From Pantoea sp. WMus005 (lineage in GTDB: Bacteria > Pseudomonadota > Gammaproteobacteria > Enterobacterales > Enterobacteriaceae): a stretch of DNA of 64,000 nucleotides. The position numbers and the translations under genes were made by a program. Every line of letters begins with the position of its first letter. Positions within the stretch are counted from its first letter, which is position 1. The notes below the pieces were generated by a model. That model did no database searches. It was given only the letters and a program-made list of their open reading frames with translations, and was not told the DNA's origin. Where the stretch lies: assembly GCF_013415305.1 (NCBI RefSeq), contig NZ_JACBXU010000001.1, positions 682,001 through 746,000 on the forward strand, given 5' to 3'. This document shows, in pieces, positions 1 to 7,916 of this stretch.

Positions 1-192
1 GACCATTTTCAGAAGAAGCTGCTCCGGCTGCCGGAAACCATGCACACCGAAACCGGTCGCCTGCTGGCTGAGCATAACGCCGACTTCCTGGTACGCTATA
101 TGGCAAAGCTTTATGCCGAGCTTCAGGGCAATCTGGTGGGAATGGATGAAGGCGTGCTGCGGGACTTCACCCCTTTGCAAACCGAATATTAA
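1..192 (+). CDS. yedJ: HD-domain phosphohydrolase YedJ, C-terminal end
   Basis: The frame is open from the first base and gives 63 residues before a TAA. The stretch starting DHFQKKLLRLPETM and containing AEHNADFLV matches the C-terminus of E. coli YedJ, an HD-superfamily metal-dependent hydrolase of unknown physiological substrate. The catalytic HD residues lie upstream of the window and cannot be checked. In E. coli yedJ also neighbours dcm, which supports the call. Here it points toward dcm, with a small ribbon-helix-helix gene in between. Confidence 0.85.
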   Translation, partial: DHFQKKLLRLPETMHTETGRLLAEHNADFLVRYMAKLYAELQGNLVGMDEGVLRDFTPLQTEY

Positions 193-263
193 ATTTTTAT
201 GACAGTATGTTAATCGAAACGGTCATCCGGTAGCGTGTAGCGATAACAAAAAGGAGCTGCCCG

Positions 264-545
264 ATGACCGAAACTGTTAATTTAACGATTAAAATTGATC
301 CCGAGCTTAAAGAAACGATTAAGCAGCTGGCGCTGGAAAACCAGATTTCAATGAGCCAGGAAATCGTTCAGCGTTTGCAGGCGAGCCTGGAAACGCATCC
401 CCATCCGGCAATTGATAATCAGGACATCACTGAAGAGGGGACGGAGGGAGCCGGTGCCACGGATGCGAAGACCGATGGATTAAGCGCCTCTGAGTTGAAG
501 CAGATCCGCCTGCTGCTGAAGAAGCAGACCAAGAAGAAGAAATAA
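264..545 (+). CDS. ribbon-helix-helix (Arc/CopG-like) DNA-binding protein
   Basis: A 93-residue protein preceded by AAGGAGCTGCCCG. Residues 3-45 read as an Arc/MetJ-type ribbon-helix-helix: a beta strand (NLTIKIDPEL), then two helices (KETIKQLALENQ and MSQEIVQRLQASL). This fold binds DNA as a dimer through the paired strands. Residues 46-75 are acidic and low in complexity, and the end is strongly basic (KKQTKKKK). There is no adjacent toxin gene, so an antitoxin role is not indicated; a stand-alone regulator is the simplest reading. Targets are unknown. It ends just before a bidirectional terminator shared with dcm. Confidence 0.7.
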   Translation: MTETVNLTIKIDPELKETIKQLALENQISMSQEIVQRLQASLETHPHPAIDNQDITEEGTEGAGATDAKTDGLSASELKQIRLLLKKQTKKKK

Positions 546-546
546 A

Positions 547-576
547 ACAAAAACCCGTCTCAGGACGGGTTTTTTC
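547..576. terminator. bidirectional rho-independent terminator between the RHH gene and dcm
   Basis: AACCCGTC-TCAG-GACGGGTT forms an 8-bp stem flanked by an A run on the left and a T run on the right, so it can act on both converging transcripts. Confidence 0.9.
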
Positions 577-579
577 ATT

Positions 580-1965
580 TCAGAGCATTGACGACTTCAG
601 CTGGCGAATATGGGGCAGCAGCAGCTGTGCGACCGCAGCAAATACCGGCACGACCACCGAGTTACCAAACTGTTTATACGCCTGGGTATCCGAGACCGGA
701 ATGCGGAACGGCTCACGGCCTGGCACATCAAAGCCCATCAGGCGCGCGCACTCGCGTGGGGAGAGACGGCGTGGCCGCCGCGCCATATTATCCGCATCCT
801 GAAACGCCGCTTCACCCAATGCGCTATCCCAGCCGCGATCGATCAGAATCTCTGAGCCATCTTTATAGTAACGCGCCGACAGCGTACGCACGCAGCAGTC
901 AGGATTGCGCGGATCGTTGAGGCCAAAGCCAAACCCATTGCCTTTCGCTTTATGTTTTTTTGCATACTGATAGAGGTAGCGCCACAGCACTGGCGACAGA
1001 GTATATTTGTCGTCAGGCGCGCTTTCCAGCAGGCTTTGCAGGCTGGGCACCTGCGCCGGATAGAAACGACGGATATCGCGCAGGGTGAAATCCTGCTTTT
1101 TCAGGTCACGGCGAATACCCACCAGCACAATGCGTTCGCGATGCTGCGGCAGGAAGTGACGCGCATCGATCACTTTGGCATCCGGGCTGCTGGCGCCGGC
1201 ATCCGCCACGTCATAGCCCAGCTCATCCAGCGTCTCCATGATAATGGCGAAGGTGCGGCCTTTATCGTGGCTCTTGAGGTTTTTCACATTCTCCAGCACA
1301 AAGAAGGGCGGCTTCTTGGCAGCCAGAATGCGGGCGACATCAAAAAACAGCGTGCCCTGTACCTGACACTCAAAACCGTGCGCGCGGCCCAGCGCATTTT
1401 TCTTGCTGACGCCCGCCAGCGAAAAGGGCTGGCAGGGAAAACCGGCCAGTAACACCTGATGATCGGGAACCGCGGCATCAATCGCGCGGTATATCTCGTC
1501 ATCGTCAGTCAGACCTTCCGGCTGGGTCACCTGACGGATGTCGGTATTGAAGTGATGCTCCAGTGGATCGCTGTAGTGGTTGGCTTTGTAAGTGCGCACG
1601 GCTTCTTTATTCCATTCACTGGTAAAGACGCACTTGCCGCCAATCGCTTCGAATCCTTTGCGAATACCACCAATCCCGGCAAAGAGATCGATAAAACGAA
1701 ACTCAGGATGATCATAATGGGCCGGTCGGGTCGGCAGCAGACCCTGTAACAGCGACAGCTCCGCCTCACACAGCGGTGGCAGGGCGCTTTTACCCTGCCG
1801 AATCCGGTTCAGCAGGGCCGGCGTCCAGCAGGAAAATCCCGCCTGCTGCAGGCGGGTCGTGACATCACGAACCGAATAGATTGCCAGCACCTGCTGAAAA
1901 AGTTCAGACGCATCAGCAGATGAAAGTGCAGCAGAGAGTGGTTCAGCGAGGGCGGCGGGATGCAT
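580..1965 (-). CDS. dcm: DNA (cytosine-5) methyltransferase Dcm
   Basis: 461 residues, close to the 472 of E. coli Dcm, which methylates the inner cytosine of CCWGG. Motif I is [10 protein letters not shown] (about residues 91-100). The catalytic loop is GFPCQPFS with nucleophile Cys178. The ENV motif (FVLENVKNL), the [10 protein letters not shown] motif and the C-terminal [14 protein letters not shown] and [10 protein letters not shown] motifs all follow in family order. The N-terminal 80 residues are the Dcm-type extension seen in E. coli, which marks it as Dcm rather than a restriction-linked enzyme; no restriction gene is nearby. Unlike the E. coli arrangement, vsr is divergent from it rather than overlapping its 3' end. 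Confidence 0.96.
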   Translation of the reverse strand: MHPAALAEPLSAALSSADASELFQQVLAIYSVRDVTTRLQQAGFSCWTPALLNRIRQGKSALPPLCEAELSLLQGLLPTRPAHYDHPEFRFIDLFAGIGGIRKGFEAIGGKCVFTSEWNKEAVRTYKANHYSDPLEHHFNTDIRQVTQPEGLTDDDEIYRAIDAAVPDHQVLLAGFPCQPFSLAGVSKKNALGRAHGFECQVQGTLFFDVARILAAKKPPFFVLENVKNLKSHDKGRTFAIIMETLDELGYDVADAGASSPDAKVIDARHFLPQHRERIVLVGIRRDLKKQDFTLRDIRRFYPAQVPSLQSLLESAPDDKYTLSPVLWRYLYQYAKKHKAKGNGFGFGLNDPRNPDCCVRTLSARYYKDGSEILIDRGWDSALGEAAFQDADNMARRPRRLSPRECARLMGFDVPGREPFRIPVSDTQAYKQFGNSVVVPVFAAVAQLLLPHIRQLKSSML

Positions 1966-2155
1966 GCGTTTTTCCTTAACAGTAAGGTGCCTATGCTATC
2001 ACTCCAGACGCTGTGTGGAAATTGCCGGGATGTGCCCTGTACCCGCGCCCCGGAAAGTTCTGTTTTTGCGGTGCTTGTTCCGAAGTCGTCTGGCGACAGC
2101 TTTCGCTTTTCGTGGCGCAGACTAAAGTTACTGAACCAGCAAAAAAGGAGAGGTT

Positions 2156-2635
2156 ATGGCTGATGTTCACTCCAGCGAAACACGCAGCAAAAATATGCGT
2201 GCCATTCGCGCTCAGGATACGGCCATTGAGCAACGTATTGCGCTGTTGCTGAAAGACCGGGGGTTTAGCTTTCGCGTACAGGATAAAAATCTGCCGGGAC
2301 GGCCCGATTTCGTTCTGACAGAACAACAGGCGATTATCTTTGTTCATGGCTGCTTCTGGCATCGTCATCACTGCTATCTGTTTAAAATGCCGGCGACGCG
2401 CACAGAGTTCTGGACCGGCAAAATCAACAGTAATGTTGAACGCGACCGGCGCTATGTGCGCCTGCTGCAGGAAGCCGGCTGGAAAGTACTGATCATCTGG
2501 GAGTGCGCGCTTCGCGGCAAACTGCGCCTGGGCGATCAGGACCTGCTGGAGCGGCTGGAGGAGTGGCTGATGGTGATGTCGGAGAGTGCCGAGGTCGACC
2601 ATCAGGGCATCCATCATTACAACGCCGATTGCTAA
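2156..2635 (+). CDS. vsr: very short patch repair endonuclease Vsr
   Basis: 159 residues. Vsr nicks DNA 5' of T:G mismatches that arise when Dcm-methylated cytosines deaminate. The catalytic Asp51 lies in GRPDFV. Phe62 and Trp68, the positions that wedge into DNA in E. coli Vsr, are both present in IFVHGCFWHRHHC, as are the zinc-binding His/Cys residues of that stretch. The start is preceded by AAAGGAGAGGTT. It is transcribed divergently from dcm with 190 bp between the starts, whereas in E. coli K-12 vsr overlaps dcm on the same strand. Its function still depends on Dcm methylation in the same cell. Confidence 0.95.
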   Translation: MADVHSSETRSKNMRAIRAQDTAIEQRIALLLKDRGFSFRVQDKNLPGRPDFVLTEQQAIIFVHGCFWHRHHCYLFKMPATRTEFWTGKINSNVERDRRYVRLLQEAGWKVLIIWECALRGKLRLGDQDLLERLEEWLMVMSESAEVDHQGIHHYNADC

Positions 2636-2686
2636 TCAGGGACATAATTGGTTAGATCTGCGCTTTCTCCGTGGCCAGGAGCCTTA

Positions 2687-2962
2687 ATGAGCAGCATAAA
2701 ACTGACGGTAAAACGCCTTTACCAGATTCGTGACGAGCGAATGGTGAATACCAAAGCGACCGCGCGGGTCTACTGCGGCGACAGGCTTATCGCCACGGAG
2801 GAGATCACTGGCATGACTGAAAGCCCGGTCAGCAAATATTTGCATGCTGAAGGAGCAGCAGGCGAGACGGTGCGGGTAGAGTGGGATTGTGAGGGCATCG
2901 CCGAGATGACCGTAACGGAAATTGAGCGCTGCCCATGTTGTCAACATAACGAACCAGACTAA
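2687..2962 (+). CDS. conserved small protein of unknown function
   Basis: 91 residues when started at the ATG preceded by CCAGGAGCCTTA; an upstream in-frame ATG at 2648 would add 13 residues but lacks a good ribosome site. I do not recognise a family. The protein is polar, mixed alpha/beta in appearance, without membrane segments. It ends with a Cys-Pro-Cys-Cys cluster (ERCPCCQHN) that could bind metal or be redox active. It stops 10 bp before yedI and may be co-transcribed with it and with vsr upstream. Confidence 0.6.
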   Translation: MSSIKLTVKRLYQIRDERMVNTKATARVYCGDRLIATEEITGMTESPVSKYLHAEGAAGETVRVEWDCEGIAEMTVTEIERCPCCQHNEPD

Positions 2963-2972
2963 GGATAAGATT

Positions 2973-3884
2973 TTGGCAGGCACCAGTTTACTGACTTTAC
3001 TTGATGATATTGCAACACTTCTGGACGATATTTCCGTCATGGGAAAAGTGGCGGCGAAAAAGACCGCTGGCGTACTGGGCGACGATTTGTCGCTGAATGC
3101 ACAGCAGGTCACCGGCGTAAAAGCCAACCGTGAACTGCCGGTCGTATGGGGCGTGGCCAAGGGATCGTTTCTCAACAAACTGATTCTGGTGCCACTGGCG
3201 CTGATTATCTCCGCGTTTGCCCCCTGGCTGATTACGCCACTGCTGATGATCGGCGGTGCCTATCTCTGCTACGAAGGCGTTGAGAAGGTGATGCACACGC
3301 TGCAGCAGGACAAGCAGAGCAAATCACCGGAAGCGCGTAAGCAGCGACTCGATTCGCTGGCGAACCAGAATGCGGCTGAGTTTGAAAAGAAGAAGATCAA
3401 AGGCGCAGTGCGCACCGATTTTATTCTGTCAGCAGAAATTGTCGCGATTACCTTAGGCATCGTGTCGGAGGCGCCGCTGCTCAACCAGGTGATTATTCTG
3501 GCGGGCATCGCGATTCTGGTCACCATCGGCGTTTACGGCATCGTGGCGGCCATTGTAAAAATTGATGACCTCGGCTTCTGGCTGCGTGAAAAAACGTCAC
3601 GCATCGCGCAGGGCATCGGTAGCGTGCTGCTGGCTGCCGCGCCCTGGCTGATGAAGATTCTTTCGGTCGTCGGCACCATCGCGATGTTCCTGGTCGGCGG
3701 CGGTATCGTGGTTCATGGCATTGCGCCGCTGCATCATCTTATTGAGGAAGTCAGCGGCGGCTTCAGCGGCTGGATCGCGATGCTGCTGAGCAACGGCGCC
3801 AACCTGGTACTCGGTTTTATCATTGGGTCGATCGTGCTGTTAGTGGTCAACCTTATTGCCAGAGTGCGCGGAAAATCGGTATAA
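2973..3884 (+). CDS. yedI: DUF808 inner-membrane protein YedI
   Basis: 303 residues starting at TTG ([19 protein letters not shown]), preceded by AAGGATAAGATT. An in-frame ATG 51 bases upstream lies inside the previous gene and is not needed: E. coli YedI also begins [11 protein letters not shown]. Several hydrophobic helices follow (about residues 70-100, 155-200, 225-265 and 280-300) with a conserved [14 protein letters not shown] stretch near the end. Function is unknown; in E. coli the gene lies in the same vsr neighbourhood. yedA, which separates them in E. coli, is absent here. Confidence 0.93.
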   Translation: MAGTSLLTLLDDIATLLDDISVMGKVAAKKTAGVLGDDLSLNAQQVTGVKANRELPVVWGVAKGSFLNKLILVPLALIISAFAPWLITPLLMIGGAYLCYEGVEKVMHTLQQDKQSKSPEARKQRLDSLANQNAAEFEKKKIKGAVRTDFILSAEIVAITLGIVSEAPLLNQVIILAGIAILVTIGVYGIVAAIVKIDDLGFWLREKTSRIAQGIGSVLLAAAPWLMKILSVVGTIAMFLVGGGIVVHGIAPLHHLIEEVSGGFSGWIAMLLSNGANLVLGFIIGSIVLLVVNLIARVRGKSV

Positions 3885-3917
3885 AGCGCACTGTGATTTA
3901 CGGTCAGGAGAATGACG

Positions 3918-4049
3918 ATGAACGACGACATGTTTGAATTTGATATCGACGCACAGCTTGAGCAGGCTGAAGCGAAAGCAGAGAAAAAAGCCAGCGAAGT
4001 GCCGGATGATCCTGGCGACGAAGCCGATTGCGAAGGCTGTAAAATCTGA
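3918..4049 (+). CDS. acidic 43-residue protein with C-terminal CxxC
   Basis: A short frame with AGGAG seven bases before the ATG and a terminator just after the stop. The product is highly charged (FEFDIDAQLEQAEAKAEKKA) and ends with ADCEGCKI, a CxxC pair. No homologue is recognised, but the ribosome site, codon pattern and downstream terminator together favour a real gene. It follows yedI by 33 bp and may share its transcript. Confidence 0.6.
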   Translation: MNDDMFEFDIDAQLEQAEAKAEKKASEVPDDPGDEADCEGCKI

Positions 4050-4071
4050 CGTCAGCGTCAATGCTTCATCA

Positions 4072-4102
4072 AAGCGGATATGTTTTCTTATCCGCTTTTT
4101 TA
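4072..4102 (+). terminator. rho-independent terminator
   Basis: AAGCGGATA, an 8-nt loop, then TATCCGCTT followed by a T run; it ends the yedI/small-protein transcript. Confidence 0.85.
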
Positions 4103-4233
4103 TTTTCCGCATATCCAGCTGATTAATTCCGAATTTGCCCGTTTTTTACTTGCCTTAACAGGCAGGTGTCGGCTTTGCCTGCTATAAAGATAATAATCAC
4201 TCAGGTTAGTAACATCCATTTAAGGAGCGCAAC

Positions 4234-4410
4234 ATGGTTTTCGCAATCAGTGAAGAAGTGCAGCACAAGGAACAGGGTCAGACGATGGTGGTGACCGGCT
4301 TCGCGAGTGGCATGGTGGAGTGCCGCTGGTATGACGGCTATGCCGTGCGCAGCGAAGCGTTTCGCAGCGATGAGCTGAGCGCACTGAATGCTGAGCAACT
4401 GGCGAGCTGA
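4234..4410 (+). CDS. yodC: YodC family small protein (DUF2158)
   Basis: 58 residues, with TAAGGAG 8 bases before the ATG. The core VVTGFASGMVECRWYDGY is nearly the same as in E. coli YodC (60 residues), a small SH3-like-barrel protein of unknown function. It sits between yedI and yedP as in E. coli, where dgcQ also lies; dgcQ is missing here. A GC-rich hairpin follows the stop. Confidence 0.9.
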   Translation: MVFAISEEVQHKEQGQTMVVTGFASGMVECRWYDGYAVRSEAFRSDELSALNAEQLAS

Positions 4411-4417
4411 TAACATC

Positions 4418-4448
4418 AGGCCTGTGGGTCCTGCGACCCGTCAGGCCC
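4418..4448 (+). terminator. hairpin after yodC, possible terminator
   Basis: GGCCTG-T-GGGTC-CTGC-GACCC-GT-CAGGCC forms a stable stem-loop between the converging yodC and gpgS genes. The following CGCTTTCT is only a weak T-rich tail. Confidence 0.5.
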
Positions 4449-4495
4449 GCTTTCTGCTTATTGAAGGCCCGGCACGCTCCCTGTGCCGCCCTGTT

Positions 4496-5716
4496 TCAGA
4501 CGTTACCGTCGTTATCCTCTTCCACGGCCTGATAGATGCGCTGCAAGACGTCCGGGAAAGCGGACTGCACGCGACTCCAGCTCGGTATAAACGGCTTATC
4601 GTTAGGACGCTCAATAAAGGCCTGTCCCGCTTCAAGAATCGACTGGGTAAACATTTCTACCGCTGCCTCTTCTACGTGCTGATCAAACTTCAGCCCGTTC
4701 ATCGCCGCCTCATGGTTATAGGTCTCCATCATATCCAGCGCATTACGATAATAGGTGGCCTTCAGAACACGGAACGAGTCGCTGGTCAGTGGCACACCCA
4801 TGGTGGCGAGCTTACGCAGCAGTGACTGGACGATATCACTGCTCATGCGCTTCAGGCCGCCGGTGCCATCATCTTCCGCCAGAGGCTGGTGTTTGTGGTC
4901 GTAATTGTCGGCGATCTCAACCTGGCATGACTGACGGGTGGTGTAGTTACGGTAAATCTCCGACAGCACGCCAATCTCCAGACCCCAGTCGCCAGGAATT
5001 TTGATGCCGTTCAGCACATGCGTCCGCATGGCGAACTCCCCGGAAAGCGGATAGCGGAAACTCGACAGGTAATCCAGGTACTCTGAGTGACCATAAACTT
5101 TCTGCAGCGAGCGCAGTAGCGGCCCAACCAGCAGACGCCCTACGCGGCCATTAAGCTTGCCATCCGCGACGCGCGCATAGAAGCCCTTACAGAACTCATA
5201 CTGAAATGACGGGTTGGCCAGCGGGTAGAGCAGACGGGCGAGCATGCCGCGCTCGTAGGTCACGATATCGCAGTCATGCAGCGCGACACAGCTGGTGCGG
5301 TCCGACGCCAGCGTATAGCCGGTACAGAACCAGACATTACGGCCTTTTCCAGGATTAGTGGGCGACAGACCTTCTTTATCCAGCTCTGCATCAATCGCCT
5401 TCAGACGCGGGCCATCGTTCCACAGAATGCGATGGCGTTGCGGCAGGCGGGAAAAGAACTCGCGGGCAAACAGGAACTGGTCGCGGTCGGCCCGATCCAG
5501 TCCGATGACGATCTCATCCAGATAGGGCACTTTCGCCAGCTCATCGACGATTTTTGTCAGCGCCGGGCCTTCAAGTTCAGAAAAAAGCGATGGCAGGATC
5601 AGCCCCATTTTGCGTTTGCGGGCAAAGCGAACCATCTCTTTTTCCAGCGACTCCACGCTACGGTGGGTAAGGTTGTGGAAGTTGGTGATTACGCCATTCT
5701 GATAAAAGTCACTCAT
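4496..5716 (-). CDS. gpgS: glucosyl-3-phosphoglycerate synthase (GT81)
   Basis: 406 residues. The enzyme joins glucose from a nucleotide sugar (UDP- or ADP-glucose) to 3-phosphoglycerate, the first step to the osmolyte glucosylglycerate. The GT-A fold signature is visible as LILPSLFSELEGPAL near the N-terminus and CVALHDCDIVTY, whose DCD is the metal-binding DXD motif. Further family stretches are YPLSGEFAMR and IPGDWGLEIGVLSE. It lies 30 bp after yedP, whose product is the matching phosphatase type, so the pair form a two-step pathway. E. coli K-12 has yedP here but no gpgS. Specificity for glucose rather than mannose is inferred from similarity only. Confidence 0.85.
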   Translation of the reverse strand: MSDFYQNGVITNFHNLTHRSVESLEKEMVRFARKRKMGLILPSLFSELEGPALTKIVDELAKVPYLDEIVIGLDRADRDQFLFAREFFSRLPQRHRILWNDGPRLKAIDAELDKEGLSPTNPGKGRNVWFCTGYTLASDRTSCVALHDCDIVTYERGMLARLLYPLANPSFQYEFCKGFYARVADGKLNGRVGRLLVGPLLRSLQKVYGHSEYLDYLSSFRYPLSGEFAMRTHVLNGIKIPGDWGLEIGVLSEIYRNYTTRQSCQVEIADNYDHKHQPLAEDDGTGGLKRMSSDIVQSLLRKLATMGVPLTSDSFRVLKATYYRNALDMMETYNHEAAMNGLKFDQHVEEAAVEMFTQSILEAGQAFIERPNDKPFIPSWSRVQSAFPDVLQRIYQAVEEDNDGNV

Positions 5717-5746
5717 CGCATCATCCTTTTAATGCCCGTGGGCAGC

Positions 5747-6538
5747 TTATTGAGGTTGAGTCAAAAAATAGTCCAGCCCTTCACGCCAGCCTTCAGGGCC
5801 ATGATGGGCGGTATGATAAACCTGCTGCTGGTCGGTCCGGCTGAGTGTGACCGGTGTTTTACTGTAGCCCCTGATGACCACGGCAAAATCAACCGCATCC
5901 AGCATTGGGGCATCGTTGGGTCCGTCACCCAGACCGATGGTCGTGCGCGTCTCACCGGGCGAGTGGTCCAGTAGCCAGCGCAGCGCTTCGCCTTTGCCAC
6001 TGCCCGCCGGCATCACATGCCAGAAACGACCGCCCTGCGTCAGTGCCAGACCTTCTGCGCGCAGCGCGTCATGGAACCGGTCAAAGGCTTCATCACTGTC
6101 GCGCCAGACAATCACTTCTGACGCGTCGCGCTGACGGGACAGCGCCGATTCCGCCTCGCTCAGACCAGTCATTGAGGCCACTTCCGGATCAGAGAAGTCA
6201 TGGAAGCCGGTAAAACGGTAGTCGGTTTTCAAAGTAGCAAGACGCTGGCAGAGGGTGTCATAGGTCAGCGTATTGTCGGGCAGGCGGATTTGCTGCTGAT
6301 CGAGCGTCTGCACCACGGCCCCGTTTTCAGCAATGAATGGTGAAGCACTGATGCCGAGCCTTTTTTGCAGCGGAATAATTTCAGCTGCCGTTTTGCTGGA
6401 ACAGATCACCAGCGGAATGTCGTGTTGCTTCAGTGTGGTGAGCCACTCGGTGGCCGCATCCCAGCGATAGGTATGATGGTCAAGTAATGAACCATCCAGA
6501 TCGGTGATAATCATTAACGGCTGGTGGAGATCGGGCAT
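5747..6538 (-). CDS. yedP: mannosyl/glucosyl-3-phosphoglycerate phosphatase family HAD hydrolase YedP
   Basis: 263 residues from the ATG preceded by AAAGGAGCCTGTCA; an in-frame upstream ATG would add 16 unlikely residues. It is a HAD phosphatase of the Cof/MPGP type: motif I is IITDLDGSLLD (nucleophile and acid/base Asp), motif II lies in LVICSSKT, and the late motif GLGDGPNDAPML binds magnesium. In this context it should remove phosphate from glucosyl-3-phosphoglycerate to give glucosylglycerate. It is the first gene of the yedP-gpgS pair. In E. coli the gene stands alone and is described only as related to mannosyl-3-phosphoglycerate phosphatase. Confidence 0.9.
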   Translation of the reverse strand: MPDLHQPLMIITDLDGSLLDHHTYRWDAATEWLTTLKQHDIPLVICSSKTAAEIIPLQKRLGISASPFIAENGAVVQTLDQQQIRLPDNTLTYDTLCQRLATLKTDYRFTGFHDFSDPEVASMTGLSEAESALSRQRDASEVIVWRDSDEAFDRFHDALRAEGLALTQGGRFWHVMPAGSGKGEALRWLLDHSPGETRTTIGLGDGPNDAPMLDAVDFAVVIRGYSKTPVTLSRTDQQQVYHTAHHGPEGWREGLDYFLTQPQ

Positions 6539-6780
6539 TGACAGGCTCCTTTCATCACGTTCGCGGCTAAAGCAGCGGATTTTCAATATTATAGTTGAAT
6601 ATGGCTCACACTTTTTTTCCTGCCACGCTGTCGCGAAATCCAGGATAATTCTTAAAAACAGAGGACTGAAAAAAGGGAATGCATGAAGTGTGCGGGGCTA
6701 AGTCACTGACTGGTGCGATATTTTGATTACAGTAGCGCTAAAATTACCTGGCAGGTTGCAGAAACGTGCATATCTGATGC

Positions 6781-6808
6781 TTGTTTCGAAATCGGGATCG
6801 CGTAATCT
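6781..6808 (+). promoter_or_regulatory. predicted dsrA promoter
   Basis: TTGTTT (6781-6786), 16-bp spacer, TAATCT (6803-6808). This places a start near 6814-6816, just before the DsrA core. Predicted by eye. Confidence 0.5.
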
Positions 6809-6813
6809 GCAAG

Positions 6814-6880
6814 GGTGTTAAGAATTCCCTGGTGTAACGAATTGAATTTTTTACCCGGCCATCCCGCCGGGTATTTTTTT
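6814..6880 (+). ncRNA. dsrA: DsrA small regulatory RNA, short form
   Basis: In E. coli, DsrA pairs with the rpoS leader to open its translation and also acts on hns, with Hfq. The 16-base core CCTGGTGTAACGAATT is identical to the rpoS-pairing part of E. coli DsrA and is followed by a T-rich single-stranded stretch. A terminator (TACCCGGC-CATCCC-GCCGGGTA plus seven T) ends the RNA. The gene lies between yedP and yodD, exactly the E. coli position. The middle stem-loop of the 87-nt E. coli RNA, involved in hns pairing, is missing: only about 67 nt fit between the predicted start and the terminator. The exact 5' end is not certain. Confidence 0.9.
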
Positions 6881-6905
6881 GAAATCGATTTCATCGGCTG
6901 ATTTC

Positions 6906-7124
6906 TCAGGCGCGATAGTTAGAAATGTCAATTTCAAACGCCTCCGCCAGTTCGGTATAGGAAGAGTAAATGTGTCCTTCAACTTCCAGCCGTGGCGTCT
7001 GACCCTGATCCATGTACTCTCGTATTTCTCCTGACGTTCTGGCCTGAATCGCCGCCAGTAAACCCTCGACATCAACCTGCAAATCCGACGGCTGACCCTC
7101 GCTGTGCTGTTTTTCGTCTGTCAT
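6906..7124 (-). CDS. yodD: YodD family stress-associated small protein
   Basis: 72 residues starting at the ATG preceded by CAGGAGTAAGAAA; an open frame extends 45 codons upstream, but that part runs through a terminator hairpin and is not coding. The order VDVEGLLAAI ... VEGHIYSSYTELAEAFEIDI parallels E. coli YodD (75 residues), a soluble protein linked to peroxide and acid stress. It converges on dsrA, whose terminator lies 26 bp beyond its stop. Confidence 0.85.
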   Translation of the reverse strand: MTDEKQHSEGQPSDLQVDVEGLLAAIQARTSGEIREYMDQGQTPRLEVEGHIYSSYTELAEAFEIDISNYRA

Positions 7125-7201
7125 TTTCTTACTCCTGAGAGCAAACAGAATATTCAGTATAGAACGCGATACCGAAAGGCGGGGGCGGGCAGATCGCAGG
7201 C

Positions 7202-7390
7202 AAAAAAAAGCCCGCGCTGCGCGGGCAAAATCCTTGTTACTTTCAGGTTGTGGCTGCACCTATGGGGTGGTGCAGTAGAGAGAAGTTTAAAGGGCAGACG
7301 CGTAAGAAGTCTTGCAGTGAAATGTTAAGACATTGCAAAAGTCCGTCCTTACTCAGATTTACCTGACTTTAAGCCTCAACAGAGCAGATT
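7202..7390 (-). ncRNA. candidate small RNA ending in a strong terminator
   Basis: On the minus strand a textbook terminator (GCCCGC-GCAGC-GCGGGC then eight T, at 7226-7202) lies upstream of yodD and ends no gene. About 175 bp upstream is a fair promoter: TTGATA (7425-7420), 17-bp spacer, TAACTA (7402-7397). The predicted transcript has an internal 7-bp hairpin (CTGCACC...GGTGCAG, about 7271-7250) and no convincing reading frame. It resembles no small RNA I can name. It would diverge from the Pmp3-type gene at 7443. Confidence 0.45.
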
Positions 7391-7442
7391 CAGCTATAGT
7401 TAAAAATAAAGCTGATTTTTATCAATACCTAAAGGAATGGTT

Positions 7443-7601
7443 ATGGACATTTTAAGAATTATTATTGCGATTTTGCTGCCACCGCTGGGCGTGTTTATGC
7501 AGGTCGGTTTTGGCGGTGCCTTCTGGCTGAACATCCTGCTGACGATCTGTGGGTATATCCCTGGTATTATTCACGCCGTCTGGGTTATTGCCCGCCGCTA
7601 A
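7443..7601 (+). CDS. UPF0057/Pmp3 family small membrane protein
   Basis: 52 residues with AAAGGAATGGTT before the ATG. Two hydrophobic helices (LRIIIAILLPPLGVFMQVG and FWLNILLTICGYIPGIIHAVWVI) are joined by a short turn. LLPPLGVF and GYIPGIIHA are the family's signature positions (E. coli YqaE, yeast Pmp3). Such peptides sit in the cytoplasmic membrane and are tied to salt and membrane-potential stress. A TATAGT hexamer at 7395-7400 could be its -10 element. It is not part of the E. coli order at this place. Confidence 0.88.
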   Translation: MDILRIIIAILLPPLGVFMQVGFGGAFWLNILLTICGYIPGIIHAVWVIARR

Positions 7602-7663
7602 CGCGCTGCATTGGCACGGTTCTTCGTTTAGACTGTACTCAGTAAATAATCAGGAGAACCGAA

Positions 7664-7858
7664 ATGAAGGTAAATGACCGCGTCAGCGTCAAAACCGATG
7701 GCGGCCCGCGTCGCATTGGCACCATTCTGGCAATGGAGCCGTTTAATGAAGGCACCATGTTTCTGGTGGCGCTGGAAGATTATCCGCTAGGCATCTGGTT
7801 TTTTAATGAGACACACCAGCCGGATGGCATCTTCGTGGAGCCCTGCCACGACGCCTAA
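7664..7858 (+). CDS. dsrB: DsrB protein
   Basis: 64 residues with CAGGAGAACCGAA before the ATG. It matches E. coli DsrB (62 residues) through [21 protein letters not shown] and the stretch [13 protein letters not shown]. In E. coli it is an RpoS-dependent protein of unknown function next to rcsA. Here a chemoreceptor gene separates it from rcsA. Confidence 0.95.
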   Translation: MKVNDRVSVKTDGGPRRIGTILAMEPFNEGTMFLVALEDYPLGIWFFNETHQPDGIFVEPCHDA

Positions 7859-7872
7859 GACTGACACGCATG

Positions 7873-7911
7873 AAAAAGCCGCCTTTCCGACTGCCGGAAA
7901 GGCGGCTTTTT
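7873..7911. terminator. bidirectional terminator after dsrB
   Basis: A 17-bp perfect stem (AAAAAGCCGCCTTTCCG, loop ACTGC, then its complement) with A and T runs on the two sides. It serves dsrB and, from the other side, the chemoreceptor gene. Confidence 0.9.
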
Positions 7912-7916
7912 ACTCT

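Noticed and set aside
264..545. The ribbon-helix-helix gene as an antitoxin
   Set aside because: No toxin-sized partner lies next to it. The following gene is dcm on the opposite strand, beyond a terminator.
588..1749. Several plus-strand frames of 80-166 codons across the dcm region
   Set aside because: They lie antisense to a full-length methyltransferase with all motifs intact, lack ribosome sites and have skewed composition.
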